This document shows positions 33,631 to 43,445 of a DNA stretch of 64,000 nt, piece after piece (positions within the stretch are counted from its first letter, which is position 1; each line of letters begins with the position of its first letter). The stretch is taken from NCBI GenBank assembly GCA_964651785.1, contig CAZYWJ010000002.1, positions 62,001 to 126,000 on the forward strand. The letters run 5' to 3'. This DNA is from JAKVAV01 sp964651785. GTDB lineage: Bacteria; Bacteroidota; Bacteroidia; Flavobacteriales_D; Cryomorphaceae. A program made the position numbers and the translations under genes. The notes below the pieces were generated by a model. The model searched no databases. It saw only the letters and a program-made list of their open reading frames with translations, and had not been told where the DNA came from.

Positions 33631-35793
33631 ATGTACGGTTTCCTTTCACATAGAAGAGCAATGCTTTGGCTCAGTTTGCTTTTTTTCACTTTTCAGTTAA
33701 AATCGAGCGGTCAGCAAGACAGTAGAAACGGTTGGGTATTGCCGACCGAAGGCACCATCCGGGTGCTTATGGTTTTTGTCGAGATTGAGTATGATGAAAA
33801 CCCTTCAAACGATGCCTATCCCAATGGACACGAAAACTGGAGAGTAAATGAGCTACCTGAATTTCGAGACGATATCTTCAATGTTTATCAGGGTGAGGAT
33901 TCGCTTAAATTACTTACTCAGTACTACGATGAAACTTCTTTTGGTCAATTACAGGTTTTGGGTGATTATTATCCTGAAGTCATCACTTTAAAGGAATCAG
34001 AGATTGGAAGGAGTAAATCCAAATTGCTCAAGGCGGTAATTGATCGATTAAATACAGCCGATATAATTTCAAATGAGAATCTGGATTTTTCTGATTTTGA
34101 TTATTGGCAAAATGAATCAAAAAAAGGTGTAGTAAAAGAACCTTCAATAGAATTTTCAGGCGTTGATCATCTGATGGTTTTGTTAAGAAATTTTGCGCCT
34201 ATACCGAAAGACAATGGTCAGGCATCAGCTTCGAGCGCGGGTATTTTGGGAGGCTTCAAAACGGATACATATTCTCTTTTTGGCGGAGGCTCCGGATTAC
34301 CATTTGGTATTCTTAAACACGAATTTAACCACTTACTGATGGGAGGTAATAATTTGCACTCGGGAGGCGGAAACAGTGCGAGATTTCGAAGCTATCTTTT
34401 GGCCGTTCAAGGAGGGTGGTCGATGATGGGGGCAGCAAACTCATCTTTTCTCACATCAACGGGATGGGATAGGTATTGGCTGGGCTGGTCGCCTGTAGGG
34501 AGCTCATTTGAAATCAATGCGTTGGATCAAAACAGAAATGAAGTCAATGGCGATTTGAACTATACTGATGAGGGCGGGACTTACATTTTGCGCGATTACG
34601 TTAAATCCGGCGATGCTTTGCGAATCAAACTTCCGTTTATCCCCGAAGAAGAATTTCAACAATGGATCTGGGTGGAAAACCATCTGACGTACGCCGTCAA
34701 CGGGTCCCGAACCGATCGCTTTATATATGAACACTACGACTGCATGCCGGCCGCTCGCCCGGGGCTTTACCTAAACCGCCAAATTGATGCCGATGTGCGT
34801 GAAGGGGCAAGGGTTTACAGCAGCGTCTATGCAGATTACCTCAAAGCCATTCCTGCCACGGGAGCTTACGATTACCTTTGGGATGATGAAAAATTGGATT
34901 TGGGACCTTGTGTTGACAACAAGCCACATCATGTTTATAATCTTTTGGCAGAATTTGAAAATCCGCTCACGGGTCATCACGAATTAGAGCGACCTTTTTA
35001 CTATACCAATAATGATGATCAGATAACAACTGAAAATGAAAGGTCGCCCGGAGTGAGGCGAAACGCCGATAGTACCTATTTCATGCACCCAAAAGCCGGT
35101 GATCCCGATTTTGGCATGAGAGAAAATGAAGTTGAGATAATCGGCATAGGCACCAACCCGTCTACCGCCTCTACCATCACTCATCTCAATTCCCGTAAGG
35201 GAAAGTCAACCTATTCGGGAAATTCGGACGCTATTTATCTCAACGGAATTGCTCTACGTATTTTGGAAACATATCCGGATTTGTCTATGAGAGTTGAAGT
35301 CACTTATCATGATTCCCTGATCTCAGAACCTCGACGTTGGGCAGGCTCAGAAATTATCCTTAACGACCACAATCCCCATGGATCTGATTTATTCGTTGAT
35401 GCCGGACTGACTTTAGATCGCGGAAAAACCATTACACGATTCGTTCAGCCAGATACGGTTCAAGGCGAAGTATTTTTTTCTTCGCCCACGGTTCTGCGCA
35501 TTAAAAGCGGGGCCAGGATGACGGTCGAAGAAGAGGTGATTCTAAAAAAGGATAGTAAAATTATCGTAGAAGACGGAGGACAACTCGTACTAAATCGTGG
35601 CAGTAAATTGAGGTTTGAAGATAATTCGGAGGTCATTCTCGAAGAGGGTGCTGTCTTTTCGGGAAAAGGCAAGTTGAAATTTCGCGATAACGCCGGAGGA
35701 AGGATTGCTGATAATTCTACTTTCAATCAGGTGAAGCTCCGAACCTGTCAAAGACGGAGACTCCAAGCTATGCCATCGGAAGCCAAACCTTGA
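33631..35793 (+). CDS. Secreted HExxH metalloprotease-like protein
   Basis: 720 residues. A signal peptide (LWLSLLFFTFQLKSSGQ) is followed by a region resembling M6-type peptidases (IRVLMVFVEIEYDENPSND, then the putative zinc site HEFNHLLMGGNNLH: His230, Glu231, His234, and possibly His243). Residues ~590-700 form short beta-helix-like repeats (SKIIVEDGGQLVLNRGSKL). There is no T9SS sorting domain; the protein ends in a basic tail (CQRRRLQAMPSEAKP) whose codons overlap the convergent kinase gene by 26 bp. That end looks unnatural, so the original C-terminus may have been lost. Proteolytic activity is inferred from the motif only. An alternative start is the ATG at 33661. Confidence 0.75.
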   Translation: MYGFLSHRRAMLWLSLLFFTFQLKSSGQQDSRNGWVLPTEGTIRVLMVFVEIEYDENPSNDAYPNGHENWRVNELPEFRDDIFNVYQGEDSLKLLTQYYDETSFGQLQVLGDYYPEVITLKESEIGRSKSKLLKAVIDRLNTADIISNENLDFSDFDYWQNESKKGVVKEPSIEFSGVDHLMVLLRNFAPIPKDNGQASASSAGILGGFKTDTYSLFGGGSGLPFGILKHEFNHLLMGGNNLHSGGGNSARFRSYLLAVQGGWSMMGAANSSFLTSTGWDRYWLGWSPVGSSFEINALDQNRNEVNGDLNYTDEGGTYILRDYVKSGDALRIKLPFIPEEEFQQWIWVENHLTYAVNGSRTDRFIYEHYDCMPAARPGLYLNRQIDADVREGARVYSSVYADYLKAIPATGAYDYLWDDEKLDLGPCVDNKPHHVYNLLAEFENPLTGHHELERPFYYTNNDDQITTENERSPGVRRNADSTYFMHPKAGDPDFGMRENEVEIIGIGTNPSTASTITHLNSRKGKSTYSGNSDAIYLNGIALRILETYPDLSMRVEVTYHDSLISEPRRWAGSEIILNDHNPHGSDLFVDAGLTLDRGKTITRFVQPDTVQGEVFFSSPTVLRIKSGARMTVEEEVILKKDSKIIVEDGGQLVLNRGSKLRFEDNSEVILEEGAVFSGKGKLKFRDNAGGRIADNSTFNQVKLRTCQRRRLQAMPSEAKP

Positions 35794-38700
35794 ATCGGCT
35801 GCCATGACCTACGGTGCTTACGAACGAAATGGATCCTCCGAAATTCTCTACAATGTTTTTTGACATAGCCAAGCCAAGTCCCATCCCACGTGACTTTGTG
35901 GTAAAGTTAGGAACGAAAATTTTTGATATTTGATCATCCGGTATCCCCGATCCGTTGTCTTCGATCACTACGGAATAACCTCGATTTTCTTCACTGATTT
36001 CCAGTCGTATGTGTCCTTTTCGTTCCTCCGTCATTGATTGAACGGCATTTTTGAGGAGATTATTAAAAACCCTGATCAGCTGATCTTTATCTGCATTTAT
36101 CAAATATGAGCTTAAAGAAGGATAAGATGTTGTAAAATCAATGCGATCAAATCCGCTAAATAGCTCTACGGCACTCTCTACCGTCTCTCTTAAATTAATC
36201 ATCTCTACTTTGGCCTTTGGCATTTTGGCAAAACTCGAAAAGGCATTGGCGATGGAGGTCAAGGTGTCTATTTGTTCGATAAGATTTTTCATCACTCTGG
36301 TCACTTTCTCCCGATCTATTTGCCCATCCGTTAAGAGGGTTCGCTCTAAATGTTGAACACTCAGTTTCATCGGCGTCAACGGATTCTTAATCTCGTGGGC
36401 CACTTGCTTTGCCATTTCACGCCAAGCCGATTCTCGCTCTGACTGACTCAATTTGGCTGCGTTCATCTCCAATTCAGAGACCTTCGCATTGTATTCATCT
36501 ACCAAAAGGCCTATCTCGTCCCTACCTTCATATCCTACCAGCCTGTTTGCCTTGCCGAGCTCTATCGCCGAGAGGCTCTCGCGGATGGAGCGAAGAGGAA
36601 GCGTAATCCATTGCGATATAAAGAGCGCGATGATTAATGAAAGAACAAACACCAGCACGAACAGATTAATAACTGATACCAAGAAGCTGGATATCTCATT
36701 GGTCAGTTCGGTCTGTCTGGCGAAATAGGGTAAATTGGCATAACCTATTATTTCTCCACGTCGGTTGAGTAAAGGAGCGTAGGCTGATAAATAGGAAAGT
36801 TCACCCACGGCTTCTTCTTGGATGTATTCTATCTGATGGAGATAGTGCAGGTATGCATATGCATTCGGGTCAATCTTTCGACTGATCAAACCCTCGTTAA
36901 ACATTCTCATTTGACTCGAAGCGATCAAATCACCTTGAGGATTGAAGAGGTTTATATCGGTAAAGAAAATGACGGAAAACTGAGACAAGATGCGATTCAG
37001 ATAATCTGACATTTCATAATTGAGCTGTTCTTCTTCTGATAATTTGCTCTCTAACTCTAATAAAATCGAATGCATTTTTTCGGAAATCAGCCGCTCATTT
37101 TTCTCACTGTATTTTTCTTCAATATAGTATTTGGTTGCCAGTGAAAATAGAATCATCGTTGTCGCAGTAAGAATGACCAGCAGAGCCTGAACCTTGCGGT
37201 TGAGGTTGAGCCTTAAATACAAGCGATCCTTGCGAAAACGATACACGGCTATTCCGAGAGAGAACAAAATACCGTAAATGACACAGAGGTATGTCACCAT
37301 GGTTATCTTATCGAGCGGACCGTATAGCTCTTTGGAAATAACAACCATGTCCTCGTCGTTGAAAACGGAAATGTAATGTTCAAAACCTCTGAGAGAAAAA
37401 AACTTTTCGCCTTTTTGAACTTGTCGGCGAAAAATCTCAGGAGTAGAAGGGTAGGGGTAGTCGCCTTGGCTATTTGTTAATCGACCTTGGGAATACCGAG
37501 CGGTAGAATATTCTTCGGCTCCTTCCAAAGGTCCCAGTTCTCTATCAATTAATAAATTGGGAAAACCGACTTGCTGAGGAAAAAGTGTAGAGGCAAATTC
37601 GAAAATAAGGTACCCGTCCGGCTCTTCGCGCAGGTTGTAGTTCATCGGCACTACAGCCATATAAGCTATGCGGTCGGGAGCATTATACATGAAGTGAAAA
37701 CCCTCCTTCAAACTATCAATTTCACTATATTCAATCAGATCTTCTTCGAGATCTGCAAAACTACTGGGGCGAGTAGCCGGCAACTTTCCCCATACTGCTT
37801 CATCGGCAGTAAAGGCGTGAAGAGTAATGTCATATTTACTCCAGTATCCCGTGAAATACCGGGATACGATATAATCCTCAAGTTTTTCGCGGGTATGCAA
37901 ATCTTCTTGTTCAAAAAGAGTTCTTACCGTTTTATCCCGAAGGAGCTCATCTTTCTGTCCGGAAAAAAGAACTTCAGCAATCGGATCATCATTTATGGCG
38001 AGCTTTTCGGCTATGATTTCGCGTTCGCTTTGTTCGCGATTTGCCATGTACTTTTTAAAATTATACGCACCTAAAGTTGAAAACACGATCAGTATTAATG
38101 CTCCTTCGGGAAAGCGAAATACTGAAGAGCGAGTGAGATGAGATGAGTAAAGTAAGGCGACTAAGATGAAAGCAGGCCAGAGGACGAAGGCCAAATCTCT
38201 TATGCCGACAAAATGGGTTAACAGTACCCAAATTAAAGTCAAGACTGAAATTACCAAGAGGCAAGGCTTGAAGGTCAGGCCCTTGATTTTGGCAAAAACG
38301 GATAGCCCCTCAGCTATGAGCAAAAAACTGAAATACAAAACGCCTATTGAGATAACCCCTGCCAAACTGCTCAATGTTAGTTGATTCAGGTTGTTTATTT
38401 CAAAGGGTATGGATGAATTCAATACAAGCTCCTTGGCCATTTGATTCACCCAAGCTGCCATAAAGAATAGCAGCGTGCTGCCTATAGTGAATGCCACAAT
38501 ATACTTTGACTGTCCTTTACCATCTTCGGCAGAAACCATGGCGCGCCTCGCAAACAAGGAGAGAATAAAAATGAGCAGGACGTTAATTAAAAAATCAATG
38601 AAAGTGGGTGAGATGAAGGACGAAGCGTATAGCACGGGGTCAAATGCTGCGAGTGTAGCGGTTATAGAAGGCCAGTTAGCCCTTAAACTGAAATACCGTA

Positions 38701-39457
38701 ATATCACGATGATCACTACCAGTCCGGGAAAAGAAACATACAATTTGCGACCTGTTGCTTCTGATTTATACAGCATCAGAATGGCAAACAGAATAAGACT
38801 GCCTCCGAACAAAGCAGTAATAGCGAAGAGAATTGCTTTATTTTTTGATCGAGCGTCTTCTTTTGAGAAGGAGAGGTAAAAATTCTGGTGATCAGCTTTG
38901 AGCTTTACCCGGCCTGCTCCTCCGTTTAAGTGGATTCCTTCGAGATTTTCTTGAGTGAAATCATCGATAAAACCGCTGGTCAGGTAGTCATTTTTATAAG
39001 GAAAAGTTCTTGAAATCAGGATGGCTGCCACATATTCATCCACGCCATCCGTAAAGTAGATTAATCTATACCAACCGTTTTCAAAATGATGAATTTCCGT
39101 TCCAAGTGTAGCTACGCGTCTAACGGACTCGGGAGAAACGGTATTATCCGTCCAAAGGATAAGATCATCATTGCGAAACACGAAAAGCGCGATACTTTCT
39201 TCGCGGAGTAGATTTTTGAATTCTGAGCCACGCAAAGCCTGTATCCGCTTTGGCCCGTATGCCTTGATGTCTTTTTCCAGATCATGTATGAGCCTGACAG
39301 CCTTATTGGTTTTATCGTCTAAGGTTTCGGCGAATTCCTCAGCTTGCTCAATTTTATCCGTTTTGAGAATAAGCAGCGATGATATGCCGTCAGCTAAGAG
39401 CACCAGGCTCAAGCCAATGATAAAGATGAAGAGGTGGACCGTTCTTTTTCGGGTCAT
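35768..39457 (-). CDS. Large polytopic sensor histidine kinase (NtrY-like)
   Basis: 1229 residues. A first helix (~9-28) and a short extracytoplasmic region lead to about eight to ten membrane helices between 210 and 480. A second extracytoplasmic region (~480-745), two more helices, a third sensor region (~800-930), a final helix (FLVSVINLFVLVFVLSLIIA) and a HAMP domain follow. The kinase core comprises HisKA with the phospho-His at 1021 (KQVAHEIKNPLTPMKLSVQH) and HATPase with N box NNLLKNAVQSM and G1 DNGSGIPD. The core resembles NtrY. No response regulator is adjacent. It converges on the protease-like gene with a 26-bp overlap and follows the ATPase operon terminator, so it is a separate unit. 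Confidence 0.9.
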   Translation of the reverse strand: MTRKRTVHLFIFIIGLSLVLLADGISSLLILKTDKIEQAEEFAETLDDKTNKAVRLIHDLEKDIKAYGPKRIQALRGSEFKNLLREESIALFVFRNDDLILWTDNTVSPESVRRVATLGTEIHHFENGWYRLIYFTDGVDEYVAAILISRTFPYKNDYLTSGFIDDFTQENLEGIHLNGGAGRVKLKADHQNFYLSFSKEDARSKNKAILFAITALFGGSLILFAILMLYKSEATGRKLYVSFPGLVVIIVILRYFSLRANWPSITATLAAFDPVLYASSFISPTFIDFLINVLLIFILSLFARRAMVSAEDGKGQSKYIVAFTIGSTLLFFMAAWVNQMAKELVLNSSIPFEINNLNQLTLSSLAGVISIGVLYFSFLLIAEGLSVFAKIKGLTFKPCLLVISVLTLIWVLLTHFVGIRDLAFVLWPAFILVALLYSSHLTRSSVFRFPEGALILIVFSTLGAYNFKKYMANREQSEREIIAEKLAINDDPIAEVLFSGQKDELLRDKTVRTLFEQEDLHTREKLEDYIVSRYFTGYWSKYDITLHAFTADEAVWGKLPATRPSSFADLEEDLIEYSEIDSLKEGFHFMYNAPDRIAYMAVVPMNYNLREEPDGYLIFEFASTLFPQQVGFPNLLIDRELGPLEGAEEYSTARYSQGRLTNSQGDYPYPSTPEIFRRQVQKGEKFFSLRGFEHYISVFNDEDMVVISKELYGPLDKITMVTYLCVIYGILFSLGIAVYRFRKDRLYLRLNLNRKVQALLVILTATTMILFSLATKYYIEEKYSEKNERLISEKMHSILLELESKLSEEEQLNYEMSDYLNRILSQFSVIFFTDINLFNPQGDLIASSQMRMFNEGLISRKIDPNAYAYLHYLHQIEYIQEEAVGELSYLSAYAPLLNRRGEIIGYANLPYFARQTELTNEISSFLVSVINLFVLVFVLSLIIALFISQWITLPLRSIRESLSAIELGKANRLVGYEGRDEIGLLVDEYNAKVSELEMNAAKLSQSERESAWREMAKQVAHEIKNPLTPMKLSVQHLERTLLTDGQIDREKVTRVMKNLIEQIDTLTSIANAFSSFAKMPKAKVEMINLRETVESAVELFSGFDRIDFTTSYPSLSSYLINADKDQLIRVFNNLLKNAVQSMTEERKGHIRLEISEENRGYSVVIEDNGSGIPDDQISKIFVPNFTTKSRGMGLGLAMSKNIVENFGGSISFVSTVGHGSRFKVWLPMA

Positions 39458-39490
39458 TGCTAAAGAAAAATTGCGCAGCAGAAATTACAC

Positions 39491-39523
39491 CAAAAAAAGA
39501 AACCCCGCGGGAAGGCGGGGTTT
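39491..39523 (-). terminator. Rho-independent terminator of the ATP synthase operon
   Basis: On the minus strand AAACCCCGC-CTTCCC-GCGGGGTTT gives a perfect 9-bp stem with a T-rich tail (CTTTTTTT). It lies 20 bp after the atpG stop. Confidence 0.93.
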
Positions 39524-39543
39524 AGCTTTCATCAATAAGGTGT

Positions 39544-40425
39544 TTATGAATCGCTCAATGCTTCTGCACCGGCTACGATTTCCAATATCTCGTTGGTAAT
39601 CGAAGCTTGTCTCGCCTTGTTATAAGTGAGTTTCAATTCTTTTACCATCTCCGTCGCGTTGTCCGTTGCTTTGTGCATGGCCGTCATTCGGGCACCGTGC
39701 TCGGCAGCCACCGAATCCAAAATGGCTTTGTAAAGCTGGATTTTCAACGACTTTGGAATCAACTCATTTACAATTTCTTCCTTGTTCGGCTCGAAAATGT
39801 AGTCACTTTGAACTGAGCTTTCGTTTTCGGCAGGAGCGGGCGGAAGAATGGGTAGAAACTGCTCTTTCTTCAAAATCTGAACCGCGGCATTCTTAAAAGA
39901 ATTGTAAAGAAGAACGACTTTGTCAATTTTTCCTTCGGCGAATTTGTCCATTATGCTTTGTGCGATAATAGAAGACTCTTCGAAGTTTACATTGTCATAA
40001 ATGGTATGTGGCTCCGATGGATATCCCACGCCCGGTACATGACTTGTTTTCTTAAAAGCATCAAAAGATTTTTTACCGATCGACAGCACTTTTACTTCCG
40101 TATCGGGATTGGATCTGATGATGGACTGAACCTCTTTGATCACATTGTTATTGAAAGCCCCTGCCAATCCTCGGTTAGAAGTAACCGAAATGATCAGCAA
40201 TCGCTTTACCTCACGTTCCTGCGCGTAGACGTTTTCAGCCACGCTCGGAGAGCTACCGACATTTTGAAGAATTTCCTGCAGCTTCTGAGCGTAAGGGCGC
40301 ATCCGTGTGATTGCATCCTGAGCTCGTCTCAATTTCGCAGCCGATACCATTTTCATGGCAGAGGTGATCTGCTTGGTAGAGTTTACCGAGGTGATTCGCG
40401 ATCGTATTTCTTTAAGATTTGCCAT
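39544..40425 (-). CDS. atpG: ATP synthase F1 subunit gamma
   Basis: 293 residues, the central rotor stalk of F1. The N-terminal MANLKEIRSRITSVNSTKQITSAMKMVSA and C-terminal NKARQASITNEILEIVAGAEA helices of the coiled coil are intact. It is the last gene of the operon, before a strong terminator. Gap to atpA is 31 bp. Confidence 0.97.
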   Translation of the reverse strand: MANLKEIRSRITSVNSTKQITSAMKMVSAAKLRRAQDAITRMRPYAQKLQEILQNVGSSPSVAENVYAQEREVKRLLIISVTSNRGLAGAFNNNVIKEVQSIIRSNPDTEVKVLSIGKKSFDAFKKTSHVPGVGYPSEPHTIYDNVNFEESSIIAQSIMDKFAEGKIDKVVLLYNSFKNAAVQILKKEQFLPILPPAPAENESSVQSDYIFEPNKEEIVNELIPKSLKIQLYKAILDSVAAEHGARMTAMHKATDNATEMVKELKLTYNKARQASITNEILEIVAGAEALSDS

Positions 40426-40456
40426 TTGCGCCTATTTCGTAAAAGCGAAAATTCAA

Positions 40457-42037
40457 TTATTTAGCGTACTTCTCGCTGAGGTCAGCTGCTACCTTTTCAA
40501 TGGTAGAAGTTACTTCGTCTGTCAGTTTACCTGCTTTCAAAGTATCCAATACATCGCGGTGCTTCTCATCCATGAAGTTCAAGAATTCCTCTTCAAACTC
40601 TTTAATGCGGTTTACCGGAACTTTATTCAAAAGGCCTTTGGTACCGCAGTAAATAATTGCTACCTGATTCTCAACCGGCATCGGAGAGTTTTGTGCTTGC
40701 TTTAGTATCTCAACGTTTCGTGCACCTTTTCCCAGTACCGACATGGTAGCAGGGTCAAGATCAGAACCGAATTTGGCGAAAGCCTCAAGCTCGCGGTACT
40801 GTGCCTGGTCTAGTTTCAAGGTACCGGCTACTTTTTTCATTGACTTGATCTGTGCCGCACCCCCTACACGAGATACCGAGATACCCACGTTGATTGCGGG
40901 GCGCACACCCGACAAGAAAAGGTTTGATTCCAAGAAAATCTGACCGTCGGTAATCGAAATTACGTTAGTCGGGATATAGGCAGAAACGTCTCCCGCTTGG
41001 GTTTCAATAATCGGAAGGGCCGTAAGTGATCCGCCACCTTTTACTTTTCCTTGCAACGAAGGCGGAAGGTCATTCATTTGAGCTGCAATCTCATCACTGT
41101 TAATCACTTTCGCAGCACGCTCGAGAAGTCTTGAATGAAGGTAAAATACATCACCGGGGTATGCCTCACGTCCCGGAGGGCGACGAAGCAAAAGAGATAC
41201 CTCGCGGTAAGCTACCGCTTGTTTCGAAAGGTCATCAAACACGATTAGTGCAGGTCTTCCCGTATCACGGAAAAACTCGCCGATAGCTGCTCCGGCAAAA
41301 GGTGCCAAGAACTGCATCGGAGCGGGGTCAGAAGCATTTGCAGCTACGATAACGGTATAATCAAGTGCTCCTGCATCATCCAATGTTTTTGCAATCTGGG
41401 CTACCGTAGATCCTTTTTGTCCGATTGCAACGTAGATACAGAAAACGGCCTCGCCTCTGTCGTAAAATTCTTTCTGGTTGATGATGGTGTCAATTGCAAC
41501 GGTTGATTTTCCCGTTTGACGGTCACCGATGATCAACTCACGTTGTCCTCTTCCAACGGGAATCATGGCGTCGATCGCCTTAATACCCGTTTGTAGCGGC
41601 TCATCTACCGGTTGACGGTAAATAACACCGGGAGCTTTACGCTCGATCGGCATTTCCAAAAGTTCTCCCGTAATCGGTCCTTTTCCGTCGATTGGTTCAC
41701 CGAGGGTGTTTACCACGCGTCCGAGCATTCCTTCACCCACTTGAATAGATGAAATAAGCCCCGTACGTTTTACGGTATCACCTTCTTTAATTCCTTCTGA
41801 GGAACCCAAAAGTACGGCTCCGACGTTATCTTCTTCCAAGTTGAGGACCATTCCTCTGAGTCCTGTTTCAAACTCGATAAGCTCTCCCGCTTGAACGCTG
41901 GAAAGGCCATAAATCCTGGCAATACCGTCTCCTACTTGGAGTACGGAACCTACTTCTTCCAGTTCGGCATCTGACTTGAATCCCGCAAGCTGTTCTTTCA
42001 GGATGGCGGATACTTCAGACGGTTTTACTTCAGCCAT
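40457..42037 (-). CDS. atpA: ATP synthase F1 subunit alpha
   Basis: 526 residues, the non-catalytic nucleotide-binding subunit of the F1 hexamer. Walker A is GDRQTGKST (~171-179); PAINVGISVSRVGGAAQ is the alpha/beta signature and LIVFDDLSKQ the Walker B region. atpD, encoding the catalytic beta subunit, is not adjacent; in Flavobacteriia atpDC usually form a separate operon. Confidence 0.98.
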   Translation of the reverse strand: MAEVKPSEVSAILKEQLAGFKSDAELEEVGSVLQVGDGIARIYGLSSVQAGELIEFETGLRGMVLNLEEDNVGAVLLGSSEGIKEGDTVKRTGLISSIQVGEGMLGRVVNTLGEPIDGKGPITGELLEMPIERKAPGVIYRQPVDEPLQTGIKAIDAMIPVGRGQRELIIGDRQTGKSTVAIDTIINQKEFYDRGEAVFCIYVAIGQKGSTVAQIAKTLDDAGALDYTVIVAANASDPAPMQFLAPFAGAAIGEFFRDTGRPALIVFDDLSKQAVAYREVSLLLRRPPGREAYPGDVFYLHSRLLERAAKVINSDEIAAQMNDLPPSLQGKVKGGGSLTALPIIETQAGDVSAYIPTNVISITDGQIFLESNLFLSGVRPAINVGISVSRVGGAAQIKSMKKVAGTLKLDQAQYRELEAFAKFGSDLDPATMSVLGKGARNVEILKQAQNSPMPVENQVAIIYCGTKGLLNKVPVNRIKEFEEEFLNFMDEKHRDVLDTLKAGKLTDEVTSTIEKVAADLSEKYAK

Positions 42038-42047
42038 GGTGTCTTTA

Positions 42048-42605
42048 TTAAAGTTCTGAGATGTATGGGTTTTTCTTGAACTCTCTTTTGAGAGAATTTA
42101 GTTTTCGCGCTACGGATTCGTCGTACTGTTTGTCTCCAACGCGTATGATGAAGCCACCGATCAGGCTTTTGTCCACCTTTTCAGTAAGCTCTACTTTGTC
42201 GTAAATATTGGTAATGAAAGCCAATGCTTTTTTTCTTCCTTCTTCCGTCAAAGGTATTGCCGTAATGATTTCTGCCGTTACGATTCCTTTGTGCTCTCGA
42301 TAAACGAATTTGAAAGCATTCGCTATTTCCGGGAGGAGATCTTCACGCCCTTGACGAGTCATCACTTCCATGAATTTTAGAGTGATGGTTCCTATTTTAC
42401 CGGCAAAAATCTTATTCAAAATAGCTCTCTTCTTGTCGGATTTTACCACCGGACTTTTCAAGAGCGTTACCAAGTCTTTGCTTGATGCACACGTTGCAGC
42501 AATCAACTCCATTTCCGTGGCTACGTTCTCCATTTCATTTTGCTCAATGGCAAAAGAAAGAAGGGCCTTAGCGTATCGTTTAGCGGCTTTTGAATTCTGA
42601 TGCAT
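42048..42605 (-). CDS. atpH: ATP synthase F1 subunit delta
   Basis: 185-residue peripheral-stalk subunit linking F1 to subunit b (OSCP family). Recognised by AAKRYAKALLSFAIEQNE at the N-terminus and VDKSLIGGFIIRVGDKQYDES at the C-terminus. Its ATG shares a base with the atpF stop. Confidence 0.95.
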   Translation of the reverse strand: MHQNSKAAKRYAKALLSFAIEQNEMENVATEMELIAATCASSKDLVTLLKSPVVKSDKKRAILNKIFAGKIGTITLKFMEVMTRQGREDLLPEIANAFKFVYREHKGIVTAEIITAIPLTEEGRKKALAFITNIYDKVELTEKVDKSLIGGFIIRVGDKQYDESVARKLNSLKREFKKNPYISEL

Positions 42606-43093
42606 CAGTTCAATTTTGCTTCTTCAAGGTATCGATTGATCAAATCCTTTTGTTTCTGATCGTTGTCCAACTCTTGGCGAATTACTTTCTCGGCAATGTC
42701 AATACTCAAAGTAGCCACCTGCTTTTTCAATTCAGTAATAGCTGCGAGTTTCTCATTGCGAATGTCTTCTTTAGCAGAATTTAGAATCTTCGCGTATTCG
42801 CTTTCTGCTTTCTCTTTTGCATCGGCAATGATTTTGTCTTTCGTGCTTCTGGCGTCTTTCAACATGGAGTCGCGTTCTGCACGAGCTTCTCTCAATAGCT
42901 CTTCATTGCTCGATTGCAGATTGGCCAATTCTTGTCTGGCTTTATCTGCAGATTTCAATGCATCATCTATCGAATCTTCGCGCTCGCGTATGGATGCTAA
43001 AATTGGTTTCCAAGCCATTTTGGCAAGGATCAGGACAACGATGATAAAAGCAATCGATGACCAAAGAACAGTTCCCCAACTTACTGATAACAT
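42605..43093 (-). CDS. atpF: ATP synthase Fo subunit b
   Basis: 162 residues. One N-terminal helix (LWSSIAFIIVVLILAKMAW) is followed by a long charged coiled coil, as for the peripheral stalk. It overlaps atpH by one base (TGATG-type coupling). Confidence 0.95.
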   Translation of the reverse strand: MLSVSWGTVLWSSIAFIIVVLILAKMAWKPILASIREREDSIDDALKSADKARQELANLQSSNEELLREARAERDSMLKDARSTKDKIIADAKEKAESEYAKILNSAKEDIRNEKLAAITELKKQVATLSIDIAEKVIRQELDNDQKQKDLINRYLEEAKLN

Positions 43094-43163
43094 AACTTTT
43101 GCTCTTTAATGGTTTAATGAAGGGCCCTGACCAACCGTCAGGGCCATCTTCACTTTTTTGTTT

Positions 43164-43406
43164 TTAGAGTACAACCAAAAGACAAACGATCACCGCGAAA
43201 AGCGCAACACCTTCAACAAGTGCTGCCGCAACGATCATGTTTGCACGGATGTCTCCCGTAGCTTCCGGCTGACGAGCCATTGACTCAAGGGCTGAGGCAC
43301 CGATACGTCCGATACCCATACCTGCTCCAATAGCAGCTAGTCCTGCTCCGATTCCTGCGAATCCGGCATTAGCCGCAGCTTGCAAAATAATAGCTAATAA
43401 TTCCAT
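43164..43406 (-). CDS. atpE: ATP synthase Fo subunit c
   Basis: 80-residue hairpin of two helices joined by the ARQPE loop; the ion-binding carboxylate is Glu65 (ALVEGVALF). At the positions that bind Na+ in Ilyobacter (Gln32, Ser66) this protein has Ile32 and Gly66, so a proton-coupled ring is expected. Confidence 0.97.
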   Translation of the reverse strand: MELLAIILQAAANAGFAGIGAGLAAIGAGMGIGRIGASALESMARQPEATGDIRANMIVAAALVEGVALFAVIVCLLVVL

Positions 43407-43445
43407 TTAGCTTTTGTGTTTATGTGGGTTAATAATTGCCTTTAC

